Below are positions 30,633-30,906 of a stretch of 30,906 bases of DNA, in pieces. The stretch lies in assembly GCA_041781135.1 (NCBI GenBank), contig JBHAZV010000035.1, positions 1 to 30,906 of the forward strand, read 5' to 3'. The stretch is from JAUMXJ01 sp041781135 (GTDB lineage Bacteria; Bacillota; Clostridia; Peptostreptococcales; Acidaminobacteraceae). Position numbers and translations under genes: made by a program. The notes beneath the pieces were generated by a model. It had not been told where the DNA came from. It made no database searches and saw only the letters and a list, made by a program, of their open reading frames with translations. The first letter of the stretch is position 1, and every line of letters starts with the position of its first letter.

Positions 30633-30906
30633 TCCGCCCTGAGGCACCATTAGTCGCTTCGGCGACTTTTTTGTTTTGCGGGGAGGTTCGCGCGCCTTGC
30701 GGCGCCCTGCGCGCCATGCTCATCCGAAAACAAGTTTTCGTTTAAGCCCCGGCGCGCTCTGCGCTTCTTCGAAGCTCCGCGAACCGACGGACGCCAATCG
30801 GTCGCCACGGCGCCTGCTTAAACTGTTTTGTTCCCTCGCTCGTACGCTTTGCTTCCTCGCTCGTGAGCGGCGGCGCTCCGAATGCTTCTCCCAAAAGCTC
30901 GCTTTC
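30633..30906 (+). repeat. 342-bp direct repeat, copy 2 (cut by the window end)
   Basis: It matches copy 1 at an exact 342-bp offset for the visible 274 bp without an indel that I can see. Noted differences: T to C in ATGTTCATCC/ATGCTCATCC, CGGTGCC/CGGCGCC, and GCGAGC/GCTCGC near the end. It also includes a second copy of the terminator. There is no gene in this 274-bp stretch. Confidence 0.9.

Noticed and set aside
30334..30745. Several 60-100-codon ORFs on both strands in the repeat region
   Set aside because: They arise from the GC-rich, stop-poor palindromic sequence, are rich in Arg, Ser and Ala, and lack ribosome sites.

Overview
The window reads as chromosome of an anaerobic, low-to-mid GC member of the Bacillota, most likely a clostridial lineage. 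The grounds are a rubrerythrin, a LUD-domain protein, a gene order close to the rho-rpmE-prmC-prfA-tsaC-upp-mnaA-atp region of Bacillus and Clostridium, DegS/DegU-type signalling, Bacillota-like promoters and strong AGGAGG ribosome sites. The species cannot be named from the sequence.

Layout. 1-1500: rubrerythrin, a LUD-domain protein and a tRNA-Gly/tRNA-Lys pair, separated by clear hairpin terminators. 1562-3118 (minus): a secreted transglutaminase-like protein, divergent from rho with only 29 bp between the start codons. 3148-9085: rho (with an AT-hook-rich extension), rpmE, a YqhQ/DUF1385 membrane protein, prmC, prfA and a Sua5/TsaC protein; this is a transcription-termination and translation-accuracy block. 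9229-12308: upp, a single ORF fusing a WecA/TagO transferase to an MnaA/WecB UDP-GlcNAc 2-epimerase, and an AtpZ-like gene. 12372-19567: a complete F1Fo ATP synthase operon (I-B-E1-E2-F-H-A-G-D-C). Its first c subunit is a double hairpin with one carboxylate replaced by Gln, and a normal single-hairpin c gene follows. This is the hetero-c-ring, Na+-type layout known from Acetobacterium. 19578-22221: cmk, ispH and a four-domain S1 protein. 22238-24742: cheR plus a DegS/DegU-type two-component pair. 24776-26182: an M18 aminopeptidase.

26258-29696 is the accessory part. A promoter with a full 5' leader precedes a 30-codon ORF that resembles a class III lanthipeptide precursor (LLNLQ leader motif, Ser-x-x-Ser-x-x-Cys near the C-terminus). 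It is followed by a LanKC-like protein lacking the lyase domain and the kinase N-lobe, and by an ABC exporter. The kinase-like reading frame continues upstream of every usable start codon, out of frame with the small ORF. The locus is therefore either a deleted or decaying lanthipeptide cluster or a reduced kinase-cyclase system.

29791-30307 is a six-tRNA operon (Ser, CAT-anticodon, Trp, Pro, Ile, Phe) under a near-consensus promoter. A 342-bp direct repeat begins inside the 3' end of tRNA-Phe, carries its terminator and a palindrome-rich GC-rich stretch, and starts again at 30633, running to the window end. I see no CRISPR array, no insertion sequence with a transposase and no rRNA gene.
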